From NCBI GenBank assembly GCA_964393115.1, contig CAYMST010000001.1, forward strand, positions 1 through 64,000: a DNA stretch of 64,000 nt, in the 5' to 3' direction. The position numbers and the translations under genes were made by a program. The first letter of the stretch is position 1. Each line of letters begins with the position of its first letter. Source of the stretch: CAYMST01 sp964393115. GTDB taxonomy: Bacteria; Bacteroidota; Bacteroidia; Cytophagales; Cyclobacteriaceae. Of this stretch, positions 43,304-51,142 are shown in pieces. The notes under the pieces were generated by a model. That model had not been told where the DNA came from, searched no databases, and was given only the letters and a program-made list of their open reading frames with translations.

Positions 43304-45877
43304 ATGGTAAGATCCTTATTTTCGGTGATTTTGATGCTTTTAACATCCTGCTTATCCAAAGTAGAGAGCCCATTGATGATAAGCACCGGCGTATCCAGGG
43401 AACTCGCGTCTTACCGAAAGAAACAAGTATCAGAGGTTAAATACCACCTTTACTTCAAAGTACCGGAGTCTATTTCAGATGCTATTCCTGCCCACCTTAC
43501 TATCAAACTCTTCATTCAAGACCTAAGTCAACCGTTACTGTTGGACTTTAAATCCAACCGAGAAAACCCTAATCAAGCGATTATAAACGGTAAAAAAACC
43601 CCACTTCACTATGAAAAGGAACACCTCATCATTGCCAAAGAACACTTACAAATTGGGCATAACGCTATCGAAATAGCTTTTACGGCAGGTGAAACATCCC
43701 TAAACAGAAATAGCGACTACCTATTTACTCTTCTCGTCCCTGACCGGGCAAGAACATTATTTCCCTGTTTTGATCAACCAGACATAAAAGCAACATATAC
43801 CTTGAACCTTCAGGTTCCGAAAGATTGGAAAGTGCTAAGTTCCTCCTCATTAGAAAAATCATCGCTCGATCGCGAGCGAATGACTTTTCAGTTTAAGGAA
43901 ACCGACCTGATGAGCACCTATCTATTCTCTTTTGTTGCGGGAAAATTTGCCATAGAAAATTCGAGTGATTCGAGCTTTAAGATGTCTTTATACCATCAGG
44001 AAAAGGATAGTCACAAAATTCAACTTAGTGTACCAGAAATATTCAAGCTACATCAGCAAGCCATCGACTATTTAGAAGCGTACACAACGTGTCCTTTTCC
44101 CTTTCTAAAATTGGACTATGCAACAATCTTTAGTCACCCATACGGTGGCATGGAACATACTGGAGCGATTCAATACCGTCAATCCTCTCTATTTCTAGAT
44201 GAAACCTCCACACTTAATCAAAAGTTATGGCGAGCGAAACTAATTGCACACGAGACAGCACATATGTGGTTTGGGAATTTAGTTTCAATTGAGTGGTTCA
44301 ATGATGTTTGGTTGAAAGAGGTATTTGCCAATTTTATAGCCGATAAGGTGATTAACCCTCAACCGCAGTTTCAAGACATAGATCATGACCTATCTTTTTT
44401 TGTGGATCACTATCCTCCGGCTTATTCGGTAGACCGTAGTACAGGAGCCAACCCCATTCGCCAAGCGCTTGATAATCTCAACAATGCAGGCTCTCTTTAC
44501 GGAAGTATTATTTATCACAAAGCCCCCATTATGATGCGACAGTTGGAGACCATTTTAGGGGTTGAAAAGTTTCAAAGGGGAGTTATTGAATACATTGACA
44601 CTTATAGGCATGACAATGCTTCTTGGCCGGATCTAATCCATATACTCGACCAGCAAACAACCGTTGACTTGAAGGCTTGGAGTGATGTTTGGGTCAACTC
44701 ATCAGGCAGGCCAATTATCACGAGTGACATAGTTTACGATGGCGACAATCAAATTACTTCCTTTATGATCACACAACAGGCTGAATATGGATCAGACAAG
44801 GTGTGGCCACAAGTATTTGAAGCAACCTTGGTATACCCAGATACGCTAGTTCCTCTTCGCATTGATCTACATGGAAAAGCAACCCGGATAGCAGCGGCAG
44901 AAGGCAAGTCAAAACCTGAAGCAATACTGTACAATAGTGACGGATTTGGATACGGTGTCTTTCCTATCAACACACAAGCATTAGAGCTCGTCAATGAGGT
45001 GCAGCAAGACTTGATTCGGGCCGTGGTTTACCAAAATTGTCATGAAAACGTTCTACTCGGAAACCTCCCTATGGATGAAGTTTTTGAGACGTATCTAAAA
45101 GGAATTGAGTATGAGAAAAACGAATTAGTACTATCCCTGCTCTCCGATCAAACCCTTCATTTGTTTTGGAGCTACTTAGCAGCAAATCATCGTAATCATA
45201 TACAACAAAGACTCACCCATATTTTGATCTCACGACTTGCATCTAAGGAATCATCAACGGTCAAAAAAACATTATACGATATGTTAGTTTCCATTGGGTA
45301 TCTGGAAAGCAGTCGTAATATCCTATTTCAACTTTGGAGCAAGCAGCGATCATTTCCTAATCTCATGCTAAACCAAGACGACAATACCAAGCTTGCAAGG
45401 CAACTAGCTCTTTTTGGACATCCGAAAGCGTCAGATATATTGAAAAAAGCAAGAAGTGCCATCAAGGATCCGAATAAGCAAAAGCGGTTTGACTTTCTGC
45501 TTCCAGCACTATCTCAGAATCCAAAAACAAGAGATGATTTATTTCGGTCATTTGCGTATAAAGCGAATCGCGAAAAAGAAAACTGGGTACTGCTAGCCTG
45601 TAAATATTTGCATCATCCACTGAGACAACATACCTCCATAAAGTCGGTGTACCTTAGCCTTAAATGGTTAGAAGAAATTCAGCAGACAGGGGATATATTT
45701 TTCCCGAAGGGCTGGTTAAATAATACCGTGGGGTTGTATTCTTCAAAAGAAGCTTATCAAATCGTACAAACTTTCTTGAAAGGGCATCCTAACTTAAATC
45801 CGCAACTCAAGCTTAAGATCTTGCAGGCTACTGATGATTTATATAGAGTGAATAGACTAGTCAAAACGCATCATTAG
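43304..45877 (+). CDS. M1-family metallo-aminopeptidase, lipoprotein
   Basis: Zinc aminopeptidase removing N-terminal residues from peptides. I start at the ATG at 43304 because MVRSLFSVILMLLTSC is a clear lipoprotein signal; the longer frame from 43256 adds 16 polar residues. Numbered from 43256, the exopeptidase motif is GGMEHTG near residue 297 (family GxMEN, with His for Asn), and the zinc site is HETAH at 332-336 with the third ligand Glu355 (KEVFANF), correctly 18 residues after the second His. An N-terminal beta-domain (about 60-240) and a helical C-terminal domain (about 590-870) complete the fold. Probably periplasmic or surface peptide degradation. Confidence 0.92.
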   Translation: MVRSLFSVILMLLTSCLSKVESPLMISTGVSRELASYRKKQVSEVKYHLYFKVPESISDAIPAHLTIKLFIQDLSQPLLLDFKSNRENPNQAIINGKKTPLHYEKEHLIIAKEHLQIGHNAIEIAFTAGETSLNRNSDYLFTLLVPDRARTLFPCFDQPDIKATYTLNLQVPKDWKVLSSSSLEKSSLDRERMTFQFKETDLMSTYLFSFVAGKFAIENSSDSSFKMSLYHQEKDSHKIQLSVPEIFKLHQQAIDYLEAYTTCPFPFLKLDYATIFSHPYGGMEHTGAIQYRQSSLFLDETSTLNQKLWRAKLIAHETAHMWFGNLVSIEWFNDVWLKEVFANFIADKVINPQPQFQDIDHDLSFFVDHYPPAYSVDRSTGANPIRQALDNLNNAGSLYGSIIYHKAPIMMRQLETILGVEKFQRGVIEYIDTYRHDNASWPDLIHILDQQTTVDLKAWSDVWVNSSGRPIITSDIVYDGDNQITSFMITQQAEYGSDKVWPQVFEATLVYPDTLVPLRIDLHGKATRIAAAEGKSKPEAILYNSDGFGYGVFPINTQALELVNEVQQDLIRAVVYQNCHENVLLGNLPMDEVFETYLKGIEYEKNELVLSLLSDQTLHLFWSYLAANHRNHIQQRLTHILISRLASKESSTVKKTLYDMLVSIGYLESSRNILFQLWSKQRSFPNLMLNQDDNTKLARQLALFGHPKASDILKKARSAIKDPNKQKRFDFLLPALSQNPKTRDDLFRSFAYKANREKENWVLLACKYLHHPLRQHTSIKSVYLSLKWLEEIQQTGDIFFPKGWLNNTVGLYSSKEAYQIVQTFLKGHPNLNPQLKLKILQATDDLYRVNRLVKTHH

Positions 45878-45954
45878 TTGCACTATAAATCACAGCTCGC
45901 AATTATTCCTCTGTGCTATTTAAGTTCTCTTAGTAGCTGATATAAATTCTAGCA

Positions 45955-46003
45955 ATAAGTTGTTTGAACCAACCCTTTTGTATAATTATCTTATAGATTC
46001 CAT
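45955..46003 (+). repeat. Dispersed spacer repeat, family 2, copy 2
   Basis: Begins ATAAGTTGTTTGAACC; matches 33873-33921 at 40 of 49 positions without gaps, same orientation. It lies in the 208-bp spacer upstream of the nucleoside phosphorylase gene. Confidence 0.6.
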
Positions 46004-46085
46004 ATATTCAGGCTAACCATATCAGTCGCAGACACGCGATGATACAGAAAAATGTCCGTCCTTGTATGCACTCAAATGATTTCAT

Positions 46086-46850
46086 ATGAACTTCCCACAA
46101 TACCCTAAGCAATACGATCAAGAAGTTATTATCACGCCACAGCAACACTTTCTTGCCGAAAAGCGAGATTACCTAAACTTCACTCCTCCAAAGTCAGTCA
46201 TCCTTTGCTTTGAAGCCTCCATTATGGATCATTACAGACAATTAGAACATACTGAACGTAGGCGTTTCTGGACTGGAGAAATGATCTATCTAAAAGATGA
46301 TGACAAGGAAATTGCGATTGTTGGCCATTTTGGTATCGGAGGACCTGCTGCTGCACATATGCTGGAAATATTAATTACAGCAGGGGTCAAAAACTTTGTT
46401 GTAGTCGGTCATGCTGGTGGATTGCAACCTTCTAACCCGATTGGTAAAGTTATACTCATCGATAAAGCAGTGCGAGATGAGGGCGTTTCGCACCATTATC
46501 TATCCCCAGAAAAATATGTTTACTCTACTACTCAGTTTTTCGAAGCTTTAGAAAAAGGGCTACGCCAAGACTCCGTAGACTATGCCATTGGCAGCAGCTG
46601 GACACTGGACAGTATGTACCGCGAGACTAAAGGTGAACTATCTTACTATGCTCAAGAGGGTGTTGCCACCGTTGAGATGGAACTCGCATCTTTATTTGCC
46701 GTGGCATCATTTAGAAAGGTAGCAATCGGAGCTTTAATGATCATTAGCGATTATGTCTCCTTCGAAAAATGGGAAGAACATCTTCATGCAATGGAAACAA
46801 GTAATGCCATATTCCAAGCCATCAATACGGCAAAACGCATATTCCCATAA
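46086..46850 (+). CDS. Nucleoside phosphorylase (uridine phosphorylase-like)
   Basis: Protein of 254 residues of the PNP/UDP phosphorylase family, which cleave nucleosides with phosphate to base and ribose-1-phosphate. Motifs: VGHFGIGGPAAAHMLEILI (phosphate-binding Gly-rich region), FVVVGHAGGLQPSNPIGKVIL and ATVEMELASLFAVASFRKV, whose VEMEL segment contacts the ribose, followed by ALMIISDYV. The N-terminus is longer and more divergent than in uridine phosphorylase, so the base preference is uncertain. Cytosolic. The next gene starts 26 bp later. Confidence 0.85.
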   Translation: MNFPQYPKQYDQEVIITPQQHFLAEKRDYLNFTPPKSVILCFEASIMDHYRQLEHTERRRFWTGEMIYLKDDDKEIAIVGHFGIGGPAAAHMLEILITAGVKNFVVVGHAGGLQPSNPIGKVILIDKAVRDEGVSHHYLSPEKYVYSTTQFFEALEKGLRQDSVDYAIGSSWTLDSMYRETKGELSYYAQEGVATVEMELASLFAVASFRKVAIGALMIISDYVSFEKWEEHLHAMETSNAIFQAINTAKRIFP

Positions 46851-46876
46851 TTCCGTTAACAACCAAATTATACGAT

Positions 46877-47536
46877 ATGAACATGACCATCTTCTTTGTC
46901 TTCTTAGGAATATTTTTGTTAATCTTCATTTTGAAAGCCTTTTTCAATAAACGCGCTATTATCAAGAGAAAATTAAAAAAGGCTACTTACCAAAGAATCG
47001 GTGAGTTCAAAAGTGGCGAGACAGCCAAGATCGTTGGTACGGTGGAAATTCTTGGAGATCCACTTATCGCTCCATTATCTGGACGCGAGTGCTGCCATCA
47101 CCATGTCCTGATAGAAGAAAAGGTCTCTACTGGAAAAAGATCGTCCTGGAAGACGAGAATAGACCAGGAAGAAATGGGGCATTATTTGATAAAAGATGGA
47201 AATCACTTTGCGACGATAAAAGGCCAAACGCTGAAAACGCACTTGGTGCAGGATAGAAACTATACTTCCGGCTTTTTAAATGACGCCACCGAGCAACTGG
47301 AAAACTTCTTGAAAAGGAAAGGGATGAGCAGTGAAGGGTGGTTTGGCCTGAACAAAACACTTCGATACAAAGAAGGTATTCTGGAGCAAGGAGAACGCAT
47401 AGCAGTATATGGAATGGGTACCTGGAAGGAGGTTGAGGGAGGAAATGATCTCAATAAACTATTAGAAATTACTGAAGCTGAAGATAATGCGGTTTACCTC
47501 AGCGATGATCCACAAACACTATCCACGCTGGAATAA
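46877..47536 (+). CDS. GIDE/MUL1-like membrane protein
   Basis: Protein of 219 residues. One N-terminal transmembrane helix (about residues 3-22) is followed by a domain like the GIDE/BAM domain first named in the mitochondrial E3 ligase MUL1: GETAKIVGTVEILGDPLIAPLSGRECCHHHVLIEE, then a YKEGILEQGERIAVYGMGTW strand pair near residue 165. There is no RING domain, as usual for bacterial members. These bacterial proteins have no known function; an envelope-stress or membrane-quality role is only a guess. Confidence 0.65.
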   Translation: MNMTIFFVFLGIFLLIFILKAFFNKRAIIKRKLKKATYQRIGEFKSGETAKIVGTVEILGDPLIAPLSGRECCHHHVLIEEKVSTGKRSSWKTRIDQEEMGHYLIKDGNHFATIKGQTLKTHLVQDRNYTSGFLNDATEQLENFLKRKGMSSEGWFGLNKTLRYKEGILEQGERIAVYGMGTWKEVEGGNDLNKLLEITEAEDNAVYLSDDPQTLSTLE

Positions 47537-47596
47537 CCAGAATTTACATCCTTGGAGGACTTATATGAACTCCATAAGATAAGTAATACAAAAAAG

Positions 47597-47626
47597 TTGG
47601 TTATCGAGGCGCATTGCTTAGTTTTA
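47597..47626 (+). promoter_or_regulatory. Candidate promoter for the SanA/YdcF-like gene
   Basis: TTG (47597-47599), a 19-bp spacer and TAGTTTTA (47619-47626), one mismatch from the Bacteroidota -7 consensus TAnnTTTG. It lies 36 bp before the ATG at 47663. Confidence 0.35.
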
Positions 47627-47662
47627 TCTTAGCTTTTAAATAAACTTTATATCATCACTACT

Positions 47663-48301
47663 ATGCGACTTACCAGACAAATGGTCTTTGTCATGATCCT
47701 ATTATTAATACCCGTAACAGGATTCTTTGGCATTCATAAATTCGTTACCATCACCACTGCCGACCATGTTTTCCAGTCTATGGAAGAGGTCCCGCATAAC
47801 AAAGTCGGATTGCTACTAGGCACCGCCAAGCTGTTATCTAGTGATCATATCAATCTATATTATAAACACCGTATCGATGCAGCAGTGAAGCTATTCGAGG
47901 CTGGCAAAGTAGATTTCATTTTAGCAAGTGGCGATAATTCTTCGAAATACTATGATGAACCTACCACAATCAAACTAGATCTCATAAAACGAGGTATTCC
48001 AGCGAATAAAATTTTTCTTGACTATGCGGGTTTTAGAACACTTGACTCTGTGATTAGATGTAAAGAAGTCTTCGGACAAACTAGTGTGACGATCATTTCA
48101 CAACGATTTCACAATGAAAGAGCTATCTTCATTGCGAATTACCAGAATATTGATGCCGTTGGGTTCAATGCTAGAGATGTAACCTTGAGGTACGGAGCAA
48201 AAACCAGGCTCAGAGAACGATTTGCCAGAATAAAAATGGTCATCGACTTGATAATTGGCAAGCAGCCCAAGTTTCTTGGTGAGCCTGTAGAAATAAGGTA
48301 A
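47663..48301 (+). CDS. SanA/YdcF-family (DUF218) membrane protein
   Basis: Protein of 212 residues. One N-terminal transmembrane helix (about residues 6-24) places the DUF218 domain in the periplasm. Family motifs: VGLLLGTAKLL, YYKHRIDAAVKLFEAGKVDFILASGDN, DEPTTIKLDLIKRGIPANKIFLDYAGFRTLDSVIRCKEVF and TIISQRFHNERAIFIA. SanA and ElyC in Escherichia coli affect envelope permeability and lipid-carrier metabolism. A similar envelope role is likely here, but the biochemical activity is unknown. Confidence 0.88.
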   Translation: MRLTRQMVFVMILLLIPVTGFFGIHKFVTITTADHVFQSMEEVPHNKVGLLLGTAKLLSSDHINLYYKHRIDAAVKLFEAGKVDFILASGDNSSKYYDEPTTIKLDLIKRGIPANKIFLDYAGFRTLDSVIRCKEVFGQTSVTIISQRFHNERAIFIANYQNIDAVGFNARDVTLRYGAKTRLRERFARIKMVIDLIIGKQPKFLGEPVEIR

Positions 48302-48412
48302 TACATATACTTTACCTTTATTTGAGAACTAAACCTTCAAGTTTTACTTGATACTCACAGTGGAAAACAATAGTTTAGTAAATACGGATTATCCCTAATT
48401 ACTTTTCAAATA

Positions 48413-49090
48413 ATGGGCAGGGTCAATTTGATATCATTATTTCCTTTGTTCCTCCTCACCCTGCATTTCAGCTGTGAAAACCAAAGTCGTCCTATTGCGC
48501 GTAATCAGCATCCCGATTTCTCTTTTGTAGCAGAACAAACCGGGTATGCTGAAACTTTAGCAGAGGGTAGAATTGTTTCACAATTTGGTATTCGTTTACG
48601 CATAATTCCGAAACATAATGCAGCATCACCATTTTACTTTTGGACGTGTGACTGGTGGAATTACGGATTCCTTGACACAGATCTACTTGATGCTAATAAA
48701 TATGTGAAAAGGAATAACACTTGTGACTATAACTTCGAAGTCCCTGCGTATATCGACAGCATAAACGAATCCTTAGAAATTACCACTTTGATCACCAGAG
48801 AGGGTTCCATTGAAGATATGTATGAACCTCATATTCGTTTTGGATATCATATTTTTACCACAAAAGAGGTTTCTTTCAGAAAAAAATTATTCCCCGACTC
48901 ATTAACAGCACACAAGGTCGACTCCATCATGTCCCGACCCGATCATATTGTGTGGAGTAATATTTTAGTGTTGCAAAAGCTTGAGAGTCCTCCATTTGAC
49001 AGAACGGATAGAGTTCGGTTAGGGCATGTCGATATCAAACCGCACGGCCAATCCATAGATCCAACAGGACATTCGTTACATCACCTTTGA
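48413..49090 (+). CDS. Hypothetical lipoprotein
   Basis: Protein of 225 residues, not recognised. The lipoprotein signal MGRVNLISLFPLFLLTL ends at HFSC. The mature part has aromatic-rich and strand-rich stretches (SPFYFWTCDWWNYGF, IRFGYHIFTTKEVSFR), with two Cys that could pair, and a His-rich end (PTGHSLHHL). No neighbouring gene hints at a role. Confidence 0.6.
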   Translation: MGRVNLISLFPLFLLTLHFSCENQSRPIARNQHPDFSFVAEQTGYAETLAEGRIVSQFGIRLRIIPKHNAASPFYFWTCDWWNYGFLDTDLLDANKYVKRNNTCDYNFEVPAYIDSINESLEITTLITREGSIEDMYEPHIRFGYHIFTTKEVSFRKKLFPDSLTAHKVDSIMSRPDHIVWSNILVLQKLESPPFDRTDRVRLGHVDIKPHGQSIDPTGHSLHHL

Positions 49091-49205
49091 TATTGATTGA
49101 TAAATAGTTCGGTCTAGAAATAAACTTGAAACCTAAGGTCAATGTGCGAAGAAATCCACTCACTATCAGCAGATCAAGTAGACTTTGCTACATTAATTAG
49201 GTTTT

Positions 49206-49222
49206 AGATAGTGCCGCTATCT
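49206..49222. promoter_or_regulatory. Small inverted repeat upstream of the TIR unit
   Basis: AGATAG-TGCCG-CTATCT, 6-bp arms, 53 bp before the first gene of the TIR unit. Its right arm overlaps TATCTTTA (49218-49225), one mismatch from the -7 consensus, so it could be an operator over the promoter. No well-placed -33 box was found. Confidence 0.3.
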
Positions 49223-49274
49223 TTATGTCAAAGTGAATGATTTTAAGCAATTTAGTCTCTAAAATTTCTAAAGT

Positions 49275-49676
49275 ATGGATGATAATGTAATAAAGCATCT
49301 GGAATTTACACAGAACATAATTTCTAGAATGGCTCAGAATTCTTTCTTAGTCAAGGGATGGGTAATTACTTTGGTTTCTGCTTTATTTGCTCTGTCCGCG
49401 AAAGAAGCCGATGCGTCATACGTCTTAGTTGCCTATTTTCCAGCGCTTTTTTTTTGGTTATTGGACGGCTACTTTTTATATCAGGAGCGGATGTTCAGAA
49501 ACATATATGATGATATTCGCACACAAAAATCAACTGATTTTTCATTTGTTAGAAATGATCCCAACACGGGAACAAGCGATTGGGCAAAAGCCATATTTTC
49601 TAAAACACTTCTGTTATTTCATGGAGTCATTTTGCTCACATTACTTTTCATAATGTTTTACATCGAAAAACATTAA
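49275..49676 (+). CDS. Triple-span membrane protein of a TIR-linked unit (putative effector)
   Basis: Protein of 133 residues. The N-terminal amphipathic helix (HLEFTQNIISRMAQNSF) leads into three transmembrane segments: about 25-42 (GWVITLVSALFALSA), 48-67 (VLVAYFPALFFWLLDGYFL) and 108-129 (LLLFHGVILLTLLFIMFYI). A QERMFRNIYDDI helix follows the second segment. The pattern of RMAxNSFxxKGW and FWxLDGYFLxQE recalls a widespread uncharacterised family of small membrane proteins that I remember near TIR or other immune-type genes, though I cannot verify that here. It is the first gene of the unit, 4 bp before the next. Membrane-disrupting effectors in anti-phage systems are often of this size. 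Confidence 0.65.
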   Translation: MDDNVIKHLEFTQNIISRMAQNSFLVKGWVITLVSALFALSAKEADASYVLVAYFPALFFWLLDGYFLYQERMFRNIYDDIRTQKSTDFSFVRNDPNTGTSDWAKAIFSKTLLLFHGVILLTLLFIMFYIEKH

Positions 49677-49680
49677 ATGT

Positions 49681-49893
49681 ATGAGTTTGCTTGCCTCCAT
49701 GTTCTTACAGAACATAACTTCTAAAAATACAGTTGACTCTTCAACATATTTTATCTTCATTTTAGCCACTAATTTTACGACATGCATGATTGCAGCTTTA
49801 GGAGTAATTGACATTAGTATTCACTTTGAATATTTCATAAATATGAACTATGAGCCGAAAAAAAGAAGTATTTATCAGCTACAGCAGAAGTGA
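49681..49893 (+). CDS. Very small membrane protein between the triple-span and TIR genes
   Basis: Frame of 70 residues with one or two hydrophobic segments (FIFILATNFTTCMIAALGVI) and a basic tail. It begins 4 bp after the previous gene and its end overlaps the TIR gene by 44 bp, so coupling is possible. Without it there would be a 173-bp hole in an otherwise tight unit. The overlap region is coding in both frames, so the last 14 residues are weak evidence. It may not be real. Confidence 0.4.
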   Translation: MSLLASMFLQNITSKNTVDSSTYFIFILATNFTTCMIAALGVIDISIHFEYFINMNYEPKKRSIYQLQQK

Positions 49894-50620
49894 TACTCAC
49901 TGGCTAGAACAATTAAAACCGCACCTCAAGCAACTTACCTTGCAACATAACTTTCATTTTTGGGTAGATACGGAAACCAAACCTGGAGAGGAATGGAAGA
50001 AGGAAATAGACGGATATATTGCGAATTGTGAAGTTGCTCTGCTTTTGGTAAGCACTCAATTCCTCGCTTCTGATTTCATTAATAATGAAGAAATCCCACG
50101 AATACTATTGCTGGCAAAAAGACGTGGCGTTAAAATATTTGTTCTAGTATTAGATTTTTGTGTTTTCGACTCCGAGTCGCCGTTATATAAGTATCAATGC
50201 CTCAATGACCCTGAAAAACCACTTGAAGATCTAGATGAGATATCTGTAAAAAAGATATTCGTACAGACCGCGAAGGAGATACGGACTGTATTAATGGAAA
50301 ATAGAGAAGATAAGTTAGCCGAGTTCGGTGGCTTGCCAATGGATGACTATCTACTTCTATCTGTAGTGTTAGCTGCTTTGGTAGAAAGCAAAGATGAGCA
50401 ACTGTCAATAGCCGACCTTATGGAATTGGTAACGCTAGAGCGTGGTACTGTTATAAAGCTATTATTTCTTCTGGAAGAGAAGGGATTCGTCAGCAAAGAA
50501 CGAGCCATGGAAGAGCGAAAAAAAAGACTCACCACAATGTGGCGAGTCTCGGATATGGGCTTTAATTTCTATCAAAAGTTTAAATCATCTTTGAACGCAG
50601 TTCTTGACCGCACCAAGTAA
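49850..50620 (+). CDS. TIR-domain protein with C-terminal winged helix
   Basis: Protein of 256 residues. Residues 1-140 form a TIR domain: EVFISYSRSD (6-15), FWVDTETKPGEEWKKEI (BB-loop region, 37-53), NCEVALLLVSTQFLASDF (59-76) and then NNEE, where Glu80 or Glu81 occupies the place of the catalytic Glu of NAD-cleaving TIR domains. Residues about 160-248 look like a winged helix of the MarR/ArsR kind (IADLMELVTLERGTVIKLLFLLEEKGFV, then a KRLTTMWRVSDMGFNFY wing). TIR plus a DNA-binding-type domain is unusual. Bacterial TIR proteins serve in anti-phage defence (for example Thoeris and CBASS). Together with the membrane genes upstream, NAD depletion or a signal to a membrane effector is a plausible but unproven role. 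Confidence 0.85.
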   Translation: MSRKKEVFISYSRSDTHWLEQLKPHLKQLTLQHNFHFWVDTETKPGEEWKKEIDGYIANCEVALLLVSTQFLASDFINNEEIPRILLLAKRRGVKIFVLVLDFCVFDSESPLYKYQCLNDPEKPLEDLDEISVKKIFVQTAKEIRTVLMENREDKLAEFGGLPMDDYLLLSVVLAALVESKDEQLSIADLMELVTLERGTVIKLLFLLEEKGFVSKERAMEERKKRLTTMWRVSDMGFNFYQKFKSSLNAVLDRTK

Positions 50621-51142
50621 AATGGGGAGGGTTACTCCCGTATTTCGTCAGGGAGCAGACGTACCCGGAATCCTCATTTCGGTGCGTAAGAACCTCGTCA
50701 ATCCATACCAATATCCCATTGGTATTGAACCAAACTTTAGACTTTCCGCCTCACCAGCAGATAAAACACTTCCACCACTATCATCTTCTTCTACAGAATC
50801 GTATTGGTGTAAACTGCCATTACCGGTAATTCCGAATGGTATCCGGTCCGAAGACCTATTCCAAAAAACGAAATTTGACATTCTACTAAAATTTAAAATG
50901 TAACAATAATTAACTCTAAGTCATGGGAGAACACAAGTCCCCCTAAATACATCAAATTATTCATTAAAAAAGAAATAACATTATCTTTTGAATACGTAAC
51001 GAGTAGACGATAAAAGTGTTGTATCAAAGTTTCTTTGAGAAGGAAAGAAAGGCGGTCGATGAGAGACTCAGAAGGTTATAACACAAAAAAGGCTGCCCGA
51101 TGTTATCGGAGCAGCCTCTCAGTTCAAAAAAATATAGATTAG
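50621..51142. other. 522-bp region between the TIR unit and the giant gene
   Basis: Convergent region. Open frames exist on both strands at about 50604-50903 (plus) and 50648-50881 (minus), but neither has a convincing start, RBS context or recognisable motif, and each has low-complexity Ser/Pro or Gly/Ser content. I call no gene. The last 60 bp contain the terminator of the giant gene. Confidence 0.5.
51085..51117 (-). terminator. Intrinsic terminator of the giant secreted-protein gene
   Basis: GGCTGC (51091-51096) pairs with GCAGCC (51111-51116), with a second inner stem CGAT/ATCG around GTT. On the minus strand the stem is followed by six T residues (plus-strand A run 51085-51090). It is a clear Rho-independent terminator 25 bp past the stop codon. 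Confidence 0.88.

Noticed and set aside
26393..46850. True integron cassette array
   Set aside because: The spacer repeats lack clear attC end motifs (RYYYAAC and GTTRRRY pairs) and no integrase is in the window; only the general layout is similar, so I report the repeats without the label.
50604..50903. Overlapping frames on both strands between the TIR gene and the giant gene
   Set aside because: Neither has a plausible start, motif or composition; they look like mutual shadows in a convergent spacer.
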